Source of the DNA: Neostapfia colusana
Lineage: Eukaryota; Streptophyta; Magnoliopsida; Poales; Poaceae
DNA: 64,000 nucleotides
Assembly: GCA_030760725.1 (NCBI GenBank)
Contig: JASWHV010000005.1
Span: 25,553,241-25,617,240 of the forward strand
Direction of reading: 5' to 3'
The notes under the pieces are model-generated. The model did no database searches. It was given only the letters and a program-made list of their open reading frames with translations, and was not told where the DNA came from. A program made the position numbers and the translations under genes. This document shows, one piece after another, positions 23,068-35,214 of this stretch (positions are counted from its first letter, which is position 1; each line of letters begins with the position of its first letter).

Positions 23068-24270
23068 TCGCCGAAGGCGAGGAGACTTCGGAAGTACTTG
23101 ACTTCCTCCTTCCGGATGAAGAGCTAACCCCTGACCAGCAGCAACAAGGCAAGCCCCGGTTTGCATTAACCCTTTTATAAGTTTTGCTTTGTTTACATGT
23201 TTCGTATGAAGTATGAATGTGCATTAGTTATAGGATGGATGGAACCCCACTTGCATAATCAAAAGTTTCCTATAAGAGTGAGGGTAGTGTCTAAGACCTC
23301 GAGTAGACAGGCTATGTTTAATGATTCATAGGACTTCGGTACAAGTCGAGTAGTTGGAATCTACTCACGAGTTAGGTTTGGGACACACGGGATTGGTTTG
23401 AGGTGAGATCACTTTAGTAATGGAAATGAGACTAGGCAGGGGCTAGGGTACAGCAAGAGGAAGTCTTGTGTGCGTAGCCTTGTCCATGTCGATTGAGGAC
23501 CGATGCGTGTGCGGCCCTGCTGAACAAGTATTGAACGTAGAGAAGGCATATCGGATATATGGGCCCCGATAAACCGATGTAACCTAAACCTCCGGGCGTC
23601 GAGGCATAGCACACCGATTTATAGGTGTAGGTTGAGGGCAGCAAGGTGGAAATCTGCTAACGGGCATAGATAGAGAGATGCTCCGTGTAGAGAACCTCCT
23701 GTCCGTTTCGGTGCGACCGGTTTGACGTTTGGGCTGTTGGGTGAAAGGTTGTCCCGTACGACATCGAGTGAGCGTGCTGTGCAGCCACGGGTGGGCGTAC
23801 GTGACGTGCTCTTTGGGTTTTCCCTGCAGGTGTATATCGAGTCGATTCTCCATCCCTCGCAGTGACGAGTACCGCTTGTTCACTGCGTCGTAACGTAGAT
23901 AATTTCTGCAATGTTATGATTCAATTCTGCTGTATGATATAATTGTATTGCTACATGTGTGCCACCAAATATTGCTTACTAAATTTCAGATTCCCGAACT
24001 GTTAACTTGTTGCCATAAGGTGAATTAAGGATGAACTTGTAGGCGTGTCCATTTGCTGCAATGTTACTATCCTATGTTCATTGTACACCTCATGTAGAGT
24101 TTCATGCCTAGGTGAGTCGGTTAAGTCTTGTTGAGCCCTCGTGCTCACGGTTGCTGCTTAAGTGTTTTTCAGGTGAGGAGCCACCCACAGACTCGGGTTA
24201 CGAGTCCACCTGCGAGGGTTACCCTCCGTCGGGGACCACGGCTGAGTGGGAGCCGTACACGCCGCGCTGA
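23068..24270 (+). CDS. LTR gene, two 3' exons, R4 5' LTR copy
   Basis: Exon A 23068-23148 (81 nt), GC-AG intron 23149-24172 (1024 nt), exon B 24173-24270 (98 nt, stop TGA 24268-24270). The joined frame is open: VAEGEETSEVLDFLLPDEEL, then TPD, four Gln and Gly, then EEPPTDSGYEST, one Cys in place of Gly, and the usual AEWEPYTPR end. Acidic, Gln- and Pro-rich, without transmembrane or signal segment. Exon B lies 165-170 bp before the last poly(A) signal. The upstream exon is unclear in this copy: the GGGAG|GTAGAC donor seen in R2 reads GGGAG|ATAGAT here (near 18229) and part of the GC core is deleted. Confidence 0.62.
24132..24147 (+). repeat. Conserved hairpin TGAGC/GCTCA (R4 5' LTR)
   Basis: Same stem as in R1 and R5; the loop is changed to CCTCGT. 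Confidence 0.6.
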
Positions 24271-24434
24271 GCTGAGGAGTGCAGCTAGTGTGGGTTGCCC
24301 TAGGGCTGGGCAACCGACTTTTGCTAGATAGGCGGGCGTGAGTTGTACAAATTAGACTTCCGTTGTGTAATAAAGACACTAGTTTGTAACTGAGTATTGT
24401 ACCAGTTTGTACAGTTTCAGTTGGTTTCTCATGT

Positions 24435-24440
24435 AATAAA
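24435..24440 (+). terminator. Poly(A) signal AATAAA of R4 5' LTR
   Basis: AATAAA about 90 bp before the LTR end; another AATAAA is at 24369-24374. Confidence 0.5.
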
Positions 24441-24531
24441 AGGTGTCCTTATGATGTGTGCTGTCGGGTGACGCATCGCGCGGCACCACCCTCTGCGATC
24501 CTGGATGAGCGGATTCCGGTCCGCCACAGCC

Positions 24532-24543
24532 TGGTATCAGAGC
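24532..24543 (+). other. R4 primer binding site (initiator tRNA-Met)
   Basis: TGGTATCAGAGC, a perfect 12-nt match to the complement of the plant initiator tRNA-Met 3' end, 3 nt after the LTR. Confidence 0.95.
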
Positions 24544-25374
24544 GGCATTGGGGATAGCACCGTACTTAAGGACTGTAATACGGGAAAACTTAGGTTACGG
24601 TGAGGATTCGGTAGTTTGCCCAAGTAAGGACTATATTAGCATAGTTACTTAGAGTGGCAAGACTAACATATGCGTTATAATTCTGAATTTTAATTATGTA
24701 ACGACGCACCTACGCTCTGGTAAGAATGGTAAGGAACGCCACCGAAAGCGGTTCAATTTCGGTTAGCTCCCCTGACGAGAAACGTGGTTCAGGGATAGGC
24801 CTCACAGCTTGGTGTGAAACATCAATATGAAACTCTTGGACTCTTCATGTTCCTGAGTTCATATGAAATGCTGATCCTTAGCGTGCATTAGGCAAGTAAG
24901 TGGAGACCCCATCGCGTGGTCAGTAATGCGAGAGTGTGTTCGTCTGGAAATAGCCCAGGAGGACATACGCAGCGCTTGCCATCGGTGTGCCCTGCAGGGC
25001 AGTAGGTGGTATCCTTTGGGTTGATAACATTCCCAACCGTGACGACCCGTTCATGGTATACTCGGGTTCCCCGTCGTGTGGTGTTGAAACACGATCACGT
25101 ACCTTGAGACGTGACTTAACTCAAGGACAGCCGTATGACAATGATACGGACGTTTGTATTTACTTTTAAATATGGTCCTGCCTGAAATGGAAACATAACC
25201 TTTGAGTGCATCACTATTGTGTGGTTTTCTGCAGGTACTAACCACGTATCTATCCGTGTAGTAAACGTGTGCGAGAGACCGTTTAGTGCCACAATTGAGA
25301 TGTATATGCCGGTATAATCCGGTTAGGATTTTCTTTTGTGAGGAACGTAGTACCGACATATTGTAGGCATGTGC
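24544..25374 (+). other. R4 leader, first part, with three-hairpin cluster
   Basis: Leader cut at 25374 by R6 and continued at 54029. It carries the three-stem cluster in the order ACCGAAA/TTTCGGT (24741-24763), CCCTGA/TCAGGG (24770-24794) and TCACA/TGTGA (24802-24817, the outer pairs of this last stem are lost). No coding sequence is seen. Confidence 0.8.
25370..25374 (+). repeat. Target-site duplication TGTGC, left of R6
   Basis: TGTGC, repeated at 54024-54028 on the other side of R6. Confidence 0.9.
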
Positions 25375-25631
25375 TGTTGCGGACCGGAATCCGCTCATCC
25401 AGGATCGCAGAGGGTGGTGCCGCGCGATGCGACAGCCGACAGCACACGTCATAAGAACACATTATATTACATGGGAAAACAAACTGAATGTACAAAATAG
25501 TACACTTCTCAGTTACAAACTTGGGTATTTTATTACACAGCGGAAGTTTCTTTTATACAACTAACGCCAGCCTATCTAGCAAAAGTGGTTGCCCAGCCCT
25601 AGGGCAACCCACACTAGCTGCACTTCTCAGC

Positions 25632-26833
25632 TCAGCGCGGCGTGTACGGCTCGCACTCAGCCGTGGTCCCCGACGGAGGGTAACCCTCGCCGGTGGACTC
25701 GTACTCCGAGTCCGTGGGTGGCTCCTCACCTGAAAAACACTTAAGCAGCAACCGTGAGCACGAAGGCTCAGCAAGGCTTAACCGACTCACCTAAGCACGA
25801 AACTCTACATGAGGTGTACAATGACATAGGATAGCAATGTTGCAGCAAATGGGCACGCCTACAAGTTCATCCTTAGTTCATCTTTTAGCAACAAGTTAAC
25901 AGTTTATGAAGCTGAAATTTAGTAAGCAATATTTGGTGGCACACATGTAGCAATACAATTATATCATAACAGCAATATTGAATCATAACATTTCATCCAT
26001 TAGTCTACGTTACGACGCAGTGAACAAGAGGTACCCATCACCGTGAGGGACGGCGAATCGACTCGATATACACCTGCAGGGAAACCCAAAGAGCACGTCA
26101 CGTACGCCCACCCGTGGAGCTGCACAGCACACTCACTCGATGTCGTATGGGACAACCTTTCACCCAACAGCCCAAACGTCGAACCGGTCGCACCGAAACG
26201 ATCAGGAGGTTCCCCACACGGAGCATCTCTCTATGCCCGTTGGCAGATTTCCACCTTGCTGCCCTCAACCTACACCTATAAATCGGTGTGCTATGCCTCG
26301 ACGCCCAGAGGTTTAGGCTACATCGGTTTATCGAGGCCCATATATCCGATATGCCTTCGGTACGTTCAATACTTGTTCAGCAGGGCCGCACACGGATCGG
26401 TCCTCAATCGACACGGACAGGGCCGCGCACACAAGACTTCCTCTTGCTGCGCCCTAGCCCCTGCCTAGTCTCATTTTCATTACTAAAGTGATCTCACATC
26501 ACTCAACCGAACCCCTGTGTCCCAATGCCTATCTCGCGAGTAGATTCCAACTACTCGACTTGTACCGAAGCTCTATGAATCTTTAAGCATAGCCTTTCTA
26601 CTCGAGGTCCTAAACACTACCCTCACTCTTGGGGAAAAATTCTGGTTATGCAAGTGGAGTTCCATCCATCCTATACCTAATGCACATACATACTTCATAT
26701 GACACATGAAAACAAAGTAAAACTTATAAACAGGTTAATGCAAACCGGGGCTTGCCTTGTTGCTGCTGGTCAGGGGTTAATTCTTCGTCCGGAAGAAGTA
26801 AGTCCAGCACTTCCGGAGTCTCTTCTTCAGTGA
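25632..26833 (-). CDS. LTR gene, two 3' exons, R6 3' LTR copy
   Basis: Exon A 26756-26833 (78 nt) and exon B 25632-25729 (98 nt). The peptide reads VTEEETPEVLDLLLPDEEL in exon A; exon B has EEPPTDSEYESTGEGYPPSG and ends AECEPYTPR. Two private changes, Phe to Leu in EVLDF and Trp to Cys near the end, hit positions kept in other copies, and the sister LTR of R6 lacks both. They probably arose after insertion. The GC donor and TTTTCAG acceptor are intact. Confidence 0.58.
25755..25770 (-). repeat. Conserved hairpin TGAGC/GCTCA (R6 3' LTR)
   Basis: Same stem and loop as in R5, upstream of the exon B acceptor. Confidence 0.6.
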
Positions 26834-29322
26834 CTACACGTTTATGAAATACTACATGTTAATTAATATGCATACAAGTTATTGTAAGGTTACTGCTATT
26901 AGTTTTAATGACCAGTCTCTAAAATCTGGAACTCTGTTTAAGAATTTAAAGATGAACTGGGTCTTGGTGGTTTGGCTTAGACTTAATCACATGGTTAAAT
27001 GCTAAGTGGGTTTTCCCCCTTTTCCATATTAATCCCTCAAGTGGTTAAACAGGACAGGAGTGATCCAGAGCTCCAATGGAGCTGAGAATTTTTGTGTGAG
27101 TTCCTTATCACAAGAAAACTCTCTGGACCAAACACTAGCACTTTTCATGGAGTTGTTTGCTCAGAGTAATTCTTTTAGCAAATAAGCAAAGAAGAATTAA
27201 TTCTGAGGTAGTACCCCTGTTCATGCCCAACTTAGTGAACTACAATTTTCATTATAGCTCATAGAGTTTGCATGAATTTTCCTAGCATTTTTGGAGCTAA
27301 GGTTTGCCCAGAACTGAATTTCCAAGTTTTGGAAATTCTCTGAAAATGTTTCTGTATTCAAATGAACACAGCACCTTCAAATTTGAATTGCTCTGACCAA
27401 ATCAACTCCAAATGGTGTGAAACTCTTACAGGGGTTCACTAATGTCCTAAAGAACATTTTGGCAAAATTTGGGGATTTTTGGATGCACCAAACTCCCTCT
27501 AAAATTCTTTTGCTGAAAAGATTTAAAGAATTTTCCAGAATTAATTAATGGGTTCCATACAAATTGGGTTTCAGATTTGGATTGTACTCAGTTAAGAATC
27601 CAACAAAATTTGTTTCATAATTTTTGGATTCTCCTACCCCGAGTTGTGGTCCTCCAAAGTTTGAACTACAAACTGGACATTTCAAAATGTTTAAATGTCT
27701 GCCAGTGGGTCCCACCCGGCAGTCTTCTCCTTCCTCGCGCCAAACAGGGGTCCGCGGCGGCGCACTCCGGCGAGCGTTGCCGGAACCGCTTTCCCGGCCG
27801 TCTCCCGACCCCAAACTTGCCGCCCCGCCCTAACTCACGATGCTGAACTCGTCGGTGGTGTCACCGGCGGCCGTAGCTCACCGGAACAGGGCTCCCGACG
27901 GTGACAGCGGCGGTTAGGGTTCCGGCGTGGTCGGGAATGCGTTACAACGCATCAAAATGATCGGCAAAGGGTCGGAGAGCACCGCGGAAGCTCGAGGGTG
28001 ATGGAAATGACCGCCAAACCCCATGAAAAGGTCAGCAACCTAGAGCTCCACGGTGAACCGAGCTATTATTCTATGGCGGCCCGAAAAACAAACCAAACCC
28101 GGCCAATTCTGGGTCATTTCCCTTGATTCTTGGTCGAGGAGGGCCGCTAGGGAGTGAGGAAGGTGCTGACAAGCCTGCGCGGCCAATAGCTAAACGAGTA
28201 GCAGGAATTTTGGGGTAGACCGCGCTCTACCCGAACACACTACGTTTCGGAAGAACTGGAAATACTCTTCATCCGATGGATCAACCGCTATTCGTCTTGC
28301 ATCTACACGATCTAGAGAGCACGGCGCACCTTTTTCGTGTAGGAGTCCGGCGGTGAAACTGGCCGTGGCGTGCTGTCCACGGGGAGCAGTCCTCGGCTTT
28401 CCGCCGGTGGCCTGAGTTCTCAGTGGCGATCGTTGATTTGTGGTCGAGTGCGGTGCTAACACCGTGAGGTGGTGGGATGGTTAGCTAGAGCACACACAGG
28501 CGCTCCCTTTCTGTGTTGGGAGCTCGGGCAAAGGCCGAGCAGACGTCGGCGTACGGTGGAGAGTCGAGGAGCGGCGCCGATGTGCGAGCAGAGCCCGGTG
28601 CGCTTGCTGATCGGGAGAAGAAGGCAATACGCTCGGCCCAGCTGCGTGGAGAGGGGGTCACGTAGAGGGGGGGCGAGCTGCTGCCCGGTCGCCAGCGCAA
28701 GAGAGGGAATCAGGAGGTGGCCTCCCAGGCGATGGCGCGCGCGGCAGCTGGCTGTTCGACCGAAGGTCTTCGGTTGACTGAGAAACAGAGGGAAGACTTG
28801 GGGGCTAAGTCTATTTCACCCAATGACATGTGGGCCCCACTGGTCAGTGCTCTACCACCTCTCAAAAGATCTCCAAAACTTGACAAATGATGAATTCAAA
28901 TGTTGGAAATCTCAAACTGAGCTACATTGGTATGGTTTGGCAAATTTCCCTCAAATTCAAATGTATATTTGAATTCTTTGCATATTTGGATCCTTTTTGG
29001 AGAAATGGTAGCACACCTTTTCAAAAATTATTGAAACTCTGCCTCCCCACTAATTTGGACCTGAGGAATCCAATTATGCACTTTGATCCTTGTTTTAGCT
29101 GCTGCAATCATGAATTTGAATGCAACAGTTTGGAATCACCCTCTCATGTGTGATCATATGTGTAGAATTCCCAATTTGTGAAAGTGTAGGTTTCCCCTCT
29201 AACCACTCTTTTGATGGAGGTTACTTGCTCTTCCCGCTTTTTCACAATCTATCCACAACAAAAACTGTGGTGTAGTGGGTTGAAGAAAAGTTTTTGCAAG
29301 TCCCTTTTCTTGGGCTTTTACA

Positions 29323-29336
29323 TCCCTCCCCCCTTA
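29323..29336 (-). other. R6 polypurine tract
   Basis: TTAAGGGGGGAGGGA on the minus strand, ending directly at the LTR first base. Confidence 0.88.
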
Positions 29337-29398
29337 AAAGAATCTCGTCCCGAGATTATAAAAGAAGAGATAGCGATGTAATAGGGACTTACCCGTAC

Positions 29399-32300
29399 TG
29401 AGATGCCATGAACTCTGGGTAATTTGAGCGAAGGAATTCCTCGCTCTCCCACGTTGCTTCTTCGGCGGTGTGGTTGCTCCAGAGTGTTTTGTAGAACCAC
29501 AACGTTCTGCTACGCGTGGTTCAGGCTTTCTCATCAAGAATTTCCACCGGATACTCATCATATGTTAAATCCGGTTTCAGCTCGCCGATGTCTTCGGTAG
29601 TAACAGCAGCCGTATGCTTTAAACATTTTCGCAGTTGCGAAACATGGAAAACATCATGGACACCAGCCAGAGATGCCGGTAGCTCCAATCGATACGCCGC
29701 TGGTCCGCACTTCTCGGTGATAGCATAGGGTCCAATGAAACGGGGAGCGAGCTTCCCCTTCACACCGAACCGGTGCACGCCCTTCATCGGAGACACGCAG
29801 AGGTACACGTGTTCCCCAACGTCAAAGTGAAACGGTCTACGCCTTTTATCAGCGTAGCTCTTCTGTCGGGATTGAGCGGCCTTCAAGTTAGCTTGAATCA
29901 CCCGAACGCGCTCTTCGCCGTCGTTCACCACATCAACCCCGAATGTGACCCTTTCACCGGACTCGCACCAATTTAATGGGGTGCGGCATTTGTGACCGTA
30001 GAGAGCTTCGTAGGGTGCCATCTTGATACTCGCCTGATAGCCGTTGTTGTACGAGAATTCCGCCAATGGTAGGTGATCATCCCAGTTCCTACCATGGTGG
30101 ATGGCACATGCTCTCAACATGTTTTCCAGAACTTGATTCACCCTCTCTGTCTGGCCATCTGTCTGAGGGTGATAGGCGGAGCTCCTGATCAACTTAGTAC
30201 CCAATGCAGCGTGTAGCTGCTCGCAAAAGCGAGATACAAATAATGCACCTCGATCTGACACAATGGTCTTGGGTACCCGTATAGGCATAGAATCTTCGCT
30301 ATGTATAGCTCCGCATATTTGCCGGCATTGTAACGTGTATTCACCGGAATGAAGTGAGCCGTCTTGGTTAACCGATCAACGATTACCCATATGGAATCAT
30401 GCTTGTTGGATGTTAGGGGTAATCCCACAATGAAATCCATGCTCACCTCTTCCCATTTCCATGCCGGGATCTTCAGGGGTTGCAACAGCCCTGACTTCTT
30501 CATGTGATCAGCTTTCACTCGTCTACACGTATCGCACTCGGATACGTACTTCGCTACCTCCCGCTTCATCCGTGTCCACCAAAATTTCTTTTTCAAATCT
30601 TGGTACATTTTGTTGCTGCCCGGATGAATGGAGTACTTGGACAAGTGAGCTTCATCGAGGATCTTCTTTCTTAACTCCATATCCCGGGGTACAACTATGC
30701 GGTCGTTGAACCATAGCGTCCCCTCATCATCCTTCCGGAAACATTTAATCTCTCCATTGTCTATCCGTCTCCGGAGATGTGCCATGCTTTTGTCCGTCTT
30801 CTGATCTGCAATGATATCTTCCCTAATGGTAGGGATGAGGGAAAGGTTGTACAGCGATCCATAAGCAACCAAGTATATACTTGGCTCTTCCTCCCCCACC
30901 GGTGTAATGGTGAGGTGATGGACATGTGATTTCAGACTCAACGCGTTGGCAACCACATTCGCCTTGCCGGGGTGGTAATGGATCTCAATCTCATAATCCT
31001 TGATTAATTCTAACCACCTCCTTTGCCTCATATTCAGCTCCTTCTGGGTGAAAATGTATTTTAAACTCTTGTGGTCGGTGTAGAGGTGCACCAAATTCCC
31101 CAGGAGATAGTGCCTCCACATTTTTAGCACCAAAACCACTGCAGCAAGCTCAAGGTCATGAGTGGGATAATGCTGCTCATGGTTCCGAAGTTGGCGTGAG
31201 CCATATGCGACCACACATCCTTCCTGCATCAACACGCAGCCAAGCCCAATACCGGACATGTCACAATACACGTCAAAGGGCTTTGTTGTATCCGGCTGAG
31301 CTAAGACCGGGGCTGTGGTGAGATGCTTCACCAATGCTTGGAACGCTCCTTCACACGCCGTGTTCCAAACATATTTCGTCCCTTTCTTCAGCAATTTTGT
31401 CATCGGCTTAGCGAGCTTGGGGAAACTTGGAATGAACCTCTGATAGTATCCCGCTAACCCAAGGAAGCTTCTGACTTCATGGACTGAAGTGGGAGCTTTC
31501 CATTTCAGCACCTGCTCTATTTTGCTTGGGTCAACCGCAATGCCTTCTTCTGAGATGATATGTCCCAAGAATGGCACTTGGCTGATCCAAAACTCGCATT
31601 TACTGAACTTAGCATAGAGCTTATGGTCTCGCAATCGTTGAAGAACGATTCTCAAGTGTTCGGCATGTTCGGCTTCTGTCTTTGAGTAAACCAAGATATC
31701 ATCGATGAACACTACCACGAACTTGTCCAGCTCCGGCATGAGCACCGAGTTCATGAGATACATGAAATGGGCTGGAGCGTTTGTGAGACAAAAGGACATG
31801 ACGAGATATTCATATAGTCCATATCTCATCGAGAAAGCCGTCTTCGGAATATCCTCCGCCCGGATTTTAATCTGGTGATATCCAGAGCGATGGTCCATCT
31901 TTGAGAACACACTTGCCCGCACAAGTTGATCAAACAAAATGTTGATGCGGTGCAGTGGATACTTATTCTTGATGGTGACGGCGTTGAGCGGCCGGTAGTC
32001 CACACACAACCTCAGGGTTTCATCCTTCTTCTTTACAAACAGCGCCGAGCATCCCCAAGGCGAGGAACTCGGCCTAATGAAACCCTTGCTCAACAGATCA
32101 TTGAGCTGTTCTTTCAGTTCAGCCAGCTCATTTGGAGCCATCTTGTATGGTCTCCGTGATATGGGCGTAGTCCCGGGTGCAAGTTCAATCTTGAACTCGA
32201 CATCCCGCTCAGGTGGCATGCCCGGAAGATCATCCGGAAACATGTCGGGGTACTCCCGGACTACGGGGACGTCTTCTAACTTGAGAGCTTCAGCATTATT

Positions 32301-33920
32301 TATTGCTAACACCTCCTGGACTGGCGTGTGTAACACCATGGAATGCGGACGGTGGAAGGGAGAGTTTAAATGAACCGTCCGTGTCCGAGTCTCTAGGACA
32401 GCGCCATGGTATTATAGCCATGACATCCCTAAGATTGCATCAATCTTTTGTCCCATAAGGATTATCAAAGTGGTGGGATATAGTTTCCCACCTAAGCACA
32501 AAGGTGCCTTTGGAATCATCATATTAGCTGAAATCTTCCCTCCCGGTGAGCAGATCATATAAGTGCAGTCGGTTGGGAAGACTTGCATTTGATGCTTAGC
32601 CACATAGGATGCACTTATAAAGCTGTGGGTTGCACCAGAATCAAACAATATGACGATGGCTTGATGGTTGAGAGTAAACGTACCCGCCAGCACGTTGTCT
32701 CCCTCTGGGGCGTCCTCATTATCGAGGTTGCGGACACCCCCAGTCCGCTGACCAACCTTCTTCACCGGAGGTCGGCCTCGAGCGCCGCCCTGAAACTGGG
32801 CTTGCCCGCTGCTTTGCTGCCCCTGGGGACAGTCCTTCGCGAAGTGGCCCGCCTGGCCACACGTGAAGCAGGTGAAACGGGGCGGTCCCCTGCTGAACGG
32901 TGGACGGAATCCCGGGGCGCGTTGTGGCGGTGGAAACGCCCGGGGTACCATCTGCTGCTGCTGCTGCTGTCTTGGTGGTGGAATCTGCGGACGGAACGGG
33001 GGTGCTTGGAACGAACGTCCCCTGAACTGTTGAGGTCGCGCTGGTGGATGCCACTGCTGCCCGGATGGTGTCCGGTACACCATCCGGTATTTCTGGGGCG
33101 CGCCACCACCGCTGCTAGGTGGAGCGCTGCGCTTCCTCTGCTCAGCTGCCAACTCCCGCTGAGCATCCTCTTGCATAATCGTGGCATTGACTAGGTCGTT
33201 GAAAGTGCCGCGATTCCACTGAACGAGGTGCGTCTTCATTTCGGGGTGTAACCCCCGATAGAAATGCTCCCTCTTCTTCTCCTCCGTGGAGATATAGTCT
33301 GACGCATATTGCGCCAGATGGTTGAAGGCACGGGAGTAGTCATGGGCACTCCTCCCGCCCTGCTTCAGCTCCAAGAATTCTTGGAACTTCCTCTTCATGA
33401 TTCCGGGAGGAATGTGGTAGGTGCGGAACGCCTCCCGGAACTCTTGCCATTCCACGGCATGGCCAGCCGGACGTAAGGCGACAAAATTCGCCCACCACGC
33501 ACCAGCGGCACCGTGGAGCTGCTGTGCTGCGAACAGGGTCTTCTTCCGCTCCGTACATTGGAGCAGCCCAAACTTGGACTCGATGGTCCGCAGCCAGTTG
33601 TCCGCCTCCAGTGGTTCTTCGGCTTCAGTGAACACTGGAGGGTGCGTACTCGTGAAATCCGAGTACGACACTTCACGGGGCTCACGAGGCCCTCTATCTT
33701 GACGTCCCCCCGTCTGGGACGTATTCTGCACGATCGTGCGGAGCAGGTAGGTCTGCTCCTCATGACCTCCCACCAGTGCCGCTATCACATCCACTAGAAT
33801 AAGCGGAGGCGGCGGTGGTGGCTGCTGCTGCGGGGTGCTGTCGTAGGCCGGTGGCTGGGAGTCATCACCTCCCTGTTGGCTAGAGCCACCAACCTCGTGC
33901 GTGGTCCTAGTACGAACCAT
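29399..33920 (-). pseudogene. gag-pol: R6 gag-pol polyprotein with three breaks
   Basis: Starts MVRTRTTHEVGGSSQQGG at 33920. In order: gag core, Pro/Gln-rich part, CCHC knuckle (CFTCGQAGHFAKDC), protease (FDSGATHSF), RT (FIDDILVYS), RNase H (YTDHKSLKY), integrase with HHCC and D35E, and a chromodomain end with stop TAA at 29399-29401. Breaks: Gln has become TAA at 32412-32414, just after the protease. A missing base near 30275 shifts the frame in integrase (LCLYG). Arg has become TGA at 29521-29523 before the chromodomain. RT also has MDHRSGYHQ where relatives have MDLRSGYHQ. R7 has none of these. This copy could not make its own enzymes. Confidence 0.93.
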
Positions 33921-35214
33921 CTGCAACCACACGACAATAATCATCAGTCCCGCAACATTTTGCATGCAGTCCCATAAAAATAGGCGTAAAAACATAATGA
34001 CAATAAAACATGCGATACATCTCGTAAGTAGATAATGTAATAACTTTGCACAATCTACACCATTATCAGACCAAACAAAAGCTAGTTTAATCCAACTTGA
34101 TGAACCTCCACTTTGGAAGCTCACCATAACTAGGTTTGGTCACTACGAGATATTACTATCGTTTTGTCATCACGTATACCACCCTTAGGGTAGAACACCC
34201 TCTCCAATGAGTTCAACTGTCATTCTTCTGTCAGAATGACCAGTTTCTACCTATTCCAAGTTTTGATCTGGTTCTGGGAATTTTCATGACTCAAGTTGAA
34301 TACCAAAGTTAAAGTTAACTTCAGTATCTTTCCAACGAGTATTAATTTGCCCCCAGATCAGCTTTGGTTAAAAAGTTATTCTAATTCAAAGTCAGCAGAA
34401 TTTCTGGAAGAATTTTAACAGCATCTCCCTCGGAAGTGGCTGTTTTCGACCCTGGTTTCCACTGAAATCTGTGCTGAAATTTCAGAAACTTTGAATTGCA
34501 AAGATGTCACACATCTTCTACTCTTTCTAAGGATGTATTATATGACAATTTTAGATTTTTTTTCTACTGGGAGTTATGTTTGAAAAACAGAACAGTCCAG
34601 AAAGTGGTTAACTCTGTCCTAGTTCTGGACAGTTTACATTCCTCTGTGATTTCAGCCATCTTAAGGTGAGTTTCAGCTCTGGAAGTCTACAACAAAGTTG
34701 TAGAGTACTTCAATACCTTTCCAGAACTATATAGCACACCTCGCTGGGCTAAAGGACCCGTGAGTTATGCCCTGTTGAAGATCAGCAGACTTGCTGTCCA
34801 AAACAGAGCACTCTGTTTTACATCCCTTTGGCTATCCTGCTCCACTATCCCATTCTTATACCCCACCAGGGTCCTAAATGTTGAACCTAGTGATTTTAAT
34901 TCCTTGTTTATCATTATTTTCATGCATATGCCTACAATATCTCGGTACTACGTTCCTCACAAAAGAAAATCCTAACCGGATTCTACCGGCATATACGTCT
35001 CAAGTGTGGCACTAAACGGTCTCTCGCACACGTTTACTACGCGAATACAACGTGGTTAGTACCTGCAGAAGACCACACAATAGTGATGCACTCAAAGGTT
35101 ATTCATTTCAGACAGTTCCATATTTAAAAGTAAATACAAACGCCCGTATCATTGTCATACGGCCGTCCTTGAGTTAAGTCATGTCTCAAGGTACGTGATC
35201 GTGTTTCAACACCA
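33921..35214 (-). other. R6 leader, gag-proximal part
   Basis: Leader between gag and the R7 insertion. CTGCAA at 33921-33926 gives TTGCAG directly before the gag ATG on the minus strand. The frame in front of the ATG is open for 69 codons (up to 34127), which is a coincidence or an N-terminal extension; splicing at the acceptor would remove it. The last five bases (35210-35214, CACCA) are the R7 target duplication. Confidence 0.8.
35210..35214 (+). repeat. Target-site duplication CACCA, left of R7
   Basis: CACCA, repeated at 49575-49579. Confidence 0.92.

Larger units (their letters stand above)
16804..24528 (+). mobile_element. R4 5' LTR, split by solo LTR R5
   Basis: The LTR runs from TGTAAAAGCCC to CCGCCACA, with 3995 bp of R5 plus a 5-bp duplication inside; net length is about 3725 bp. 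Its order is AT-rich first part, TATA box, GC-rich core (about 17420-18360), AT-rich block, LTR gene exons, and poly(A) signals at 24369-24374 and 24435-24440. From TATA to last poly(A) signal the unsplit LTR would give an RNA of about 2.8 kb, so most of the LTR would be R region. Confidence 0.9.
25375..29322 (-). mobile_element. R6 3' LTR, 3948 bp
   Basis: Begins at 29322 after the polypurine tract and ends at 25375 with CCGCAACA (normally CCGCCACA). Its GC-rich core (about 27700-28800) is unlike the cores of R4, R5, R7 and R1, and I find no TATA box at the place where R4 and R7 have one. The 3' part with the LTR gene is of the R5/R7 type. Confidence 0.93.

Noticed and set aside
24532..24543. 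tRNA-like sequence
   Set aside because: Only the 12-nt primer binding site complementary to tRNA-Met; there is no cloverleaf around it.
32583..33194. Frame of 203 codons opposite R6 gag, and similar frames opposite gag in R4 and R7
   Set aside because: Mirror of the conserved gag frame; the Arg/Leu-rich pattern is that expected on the reverse strand of Pro/Gln-rich codons.
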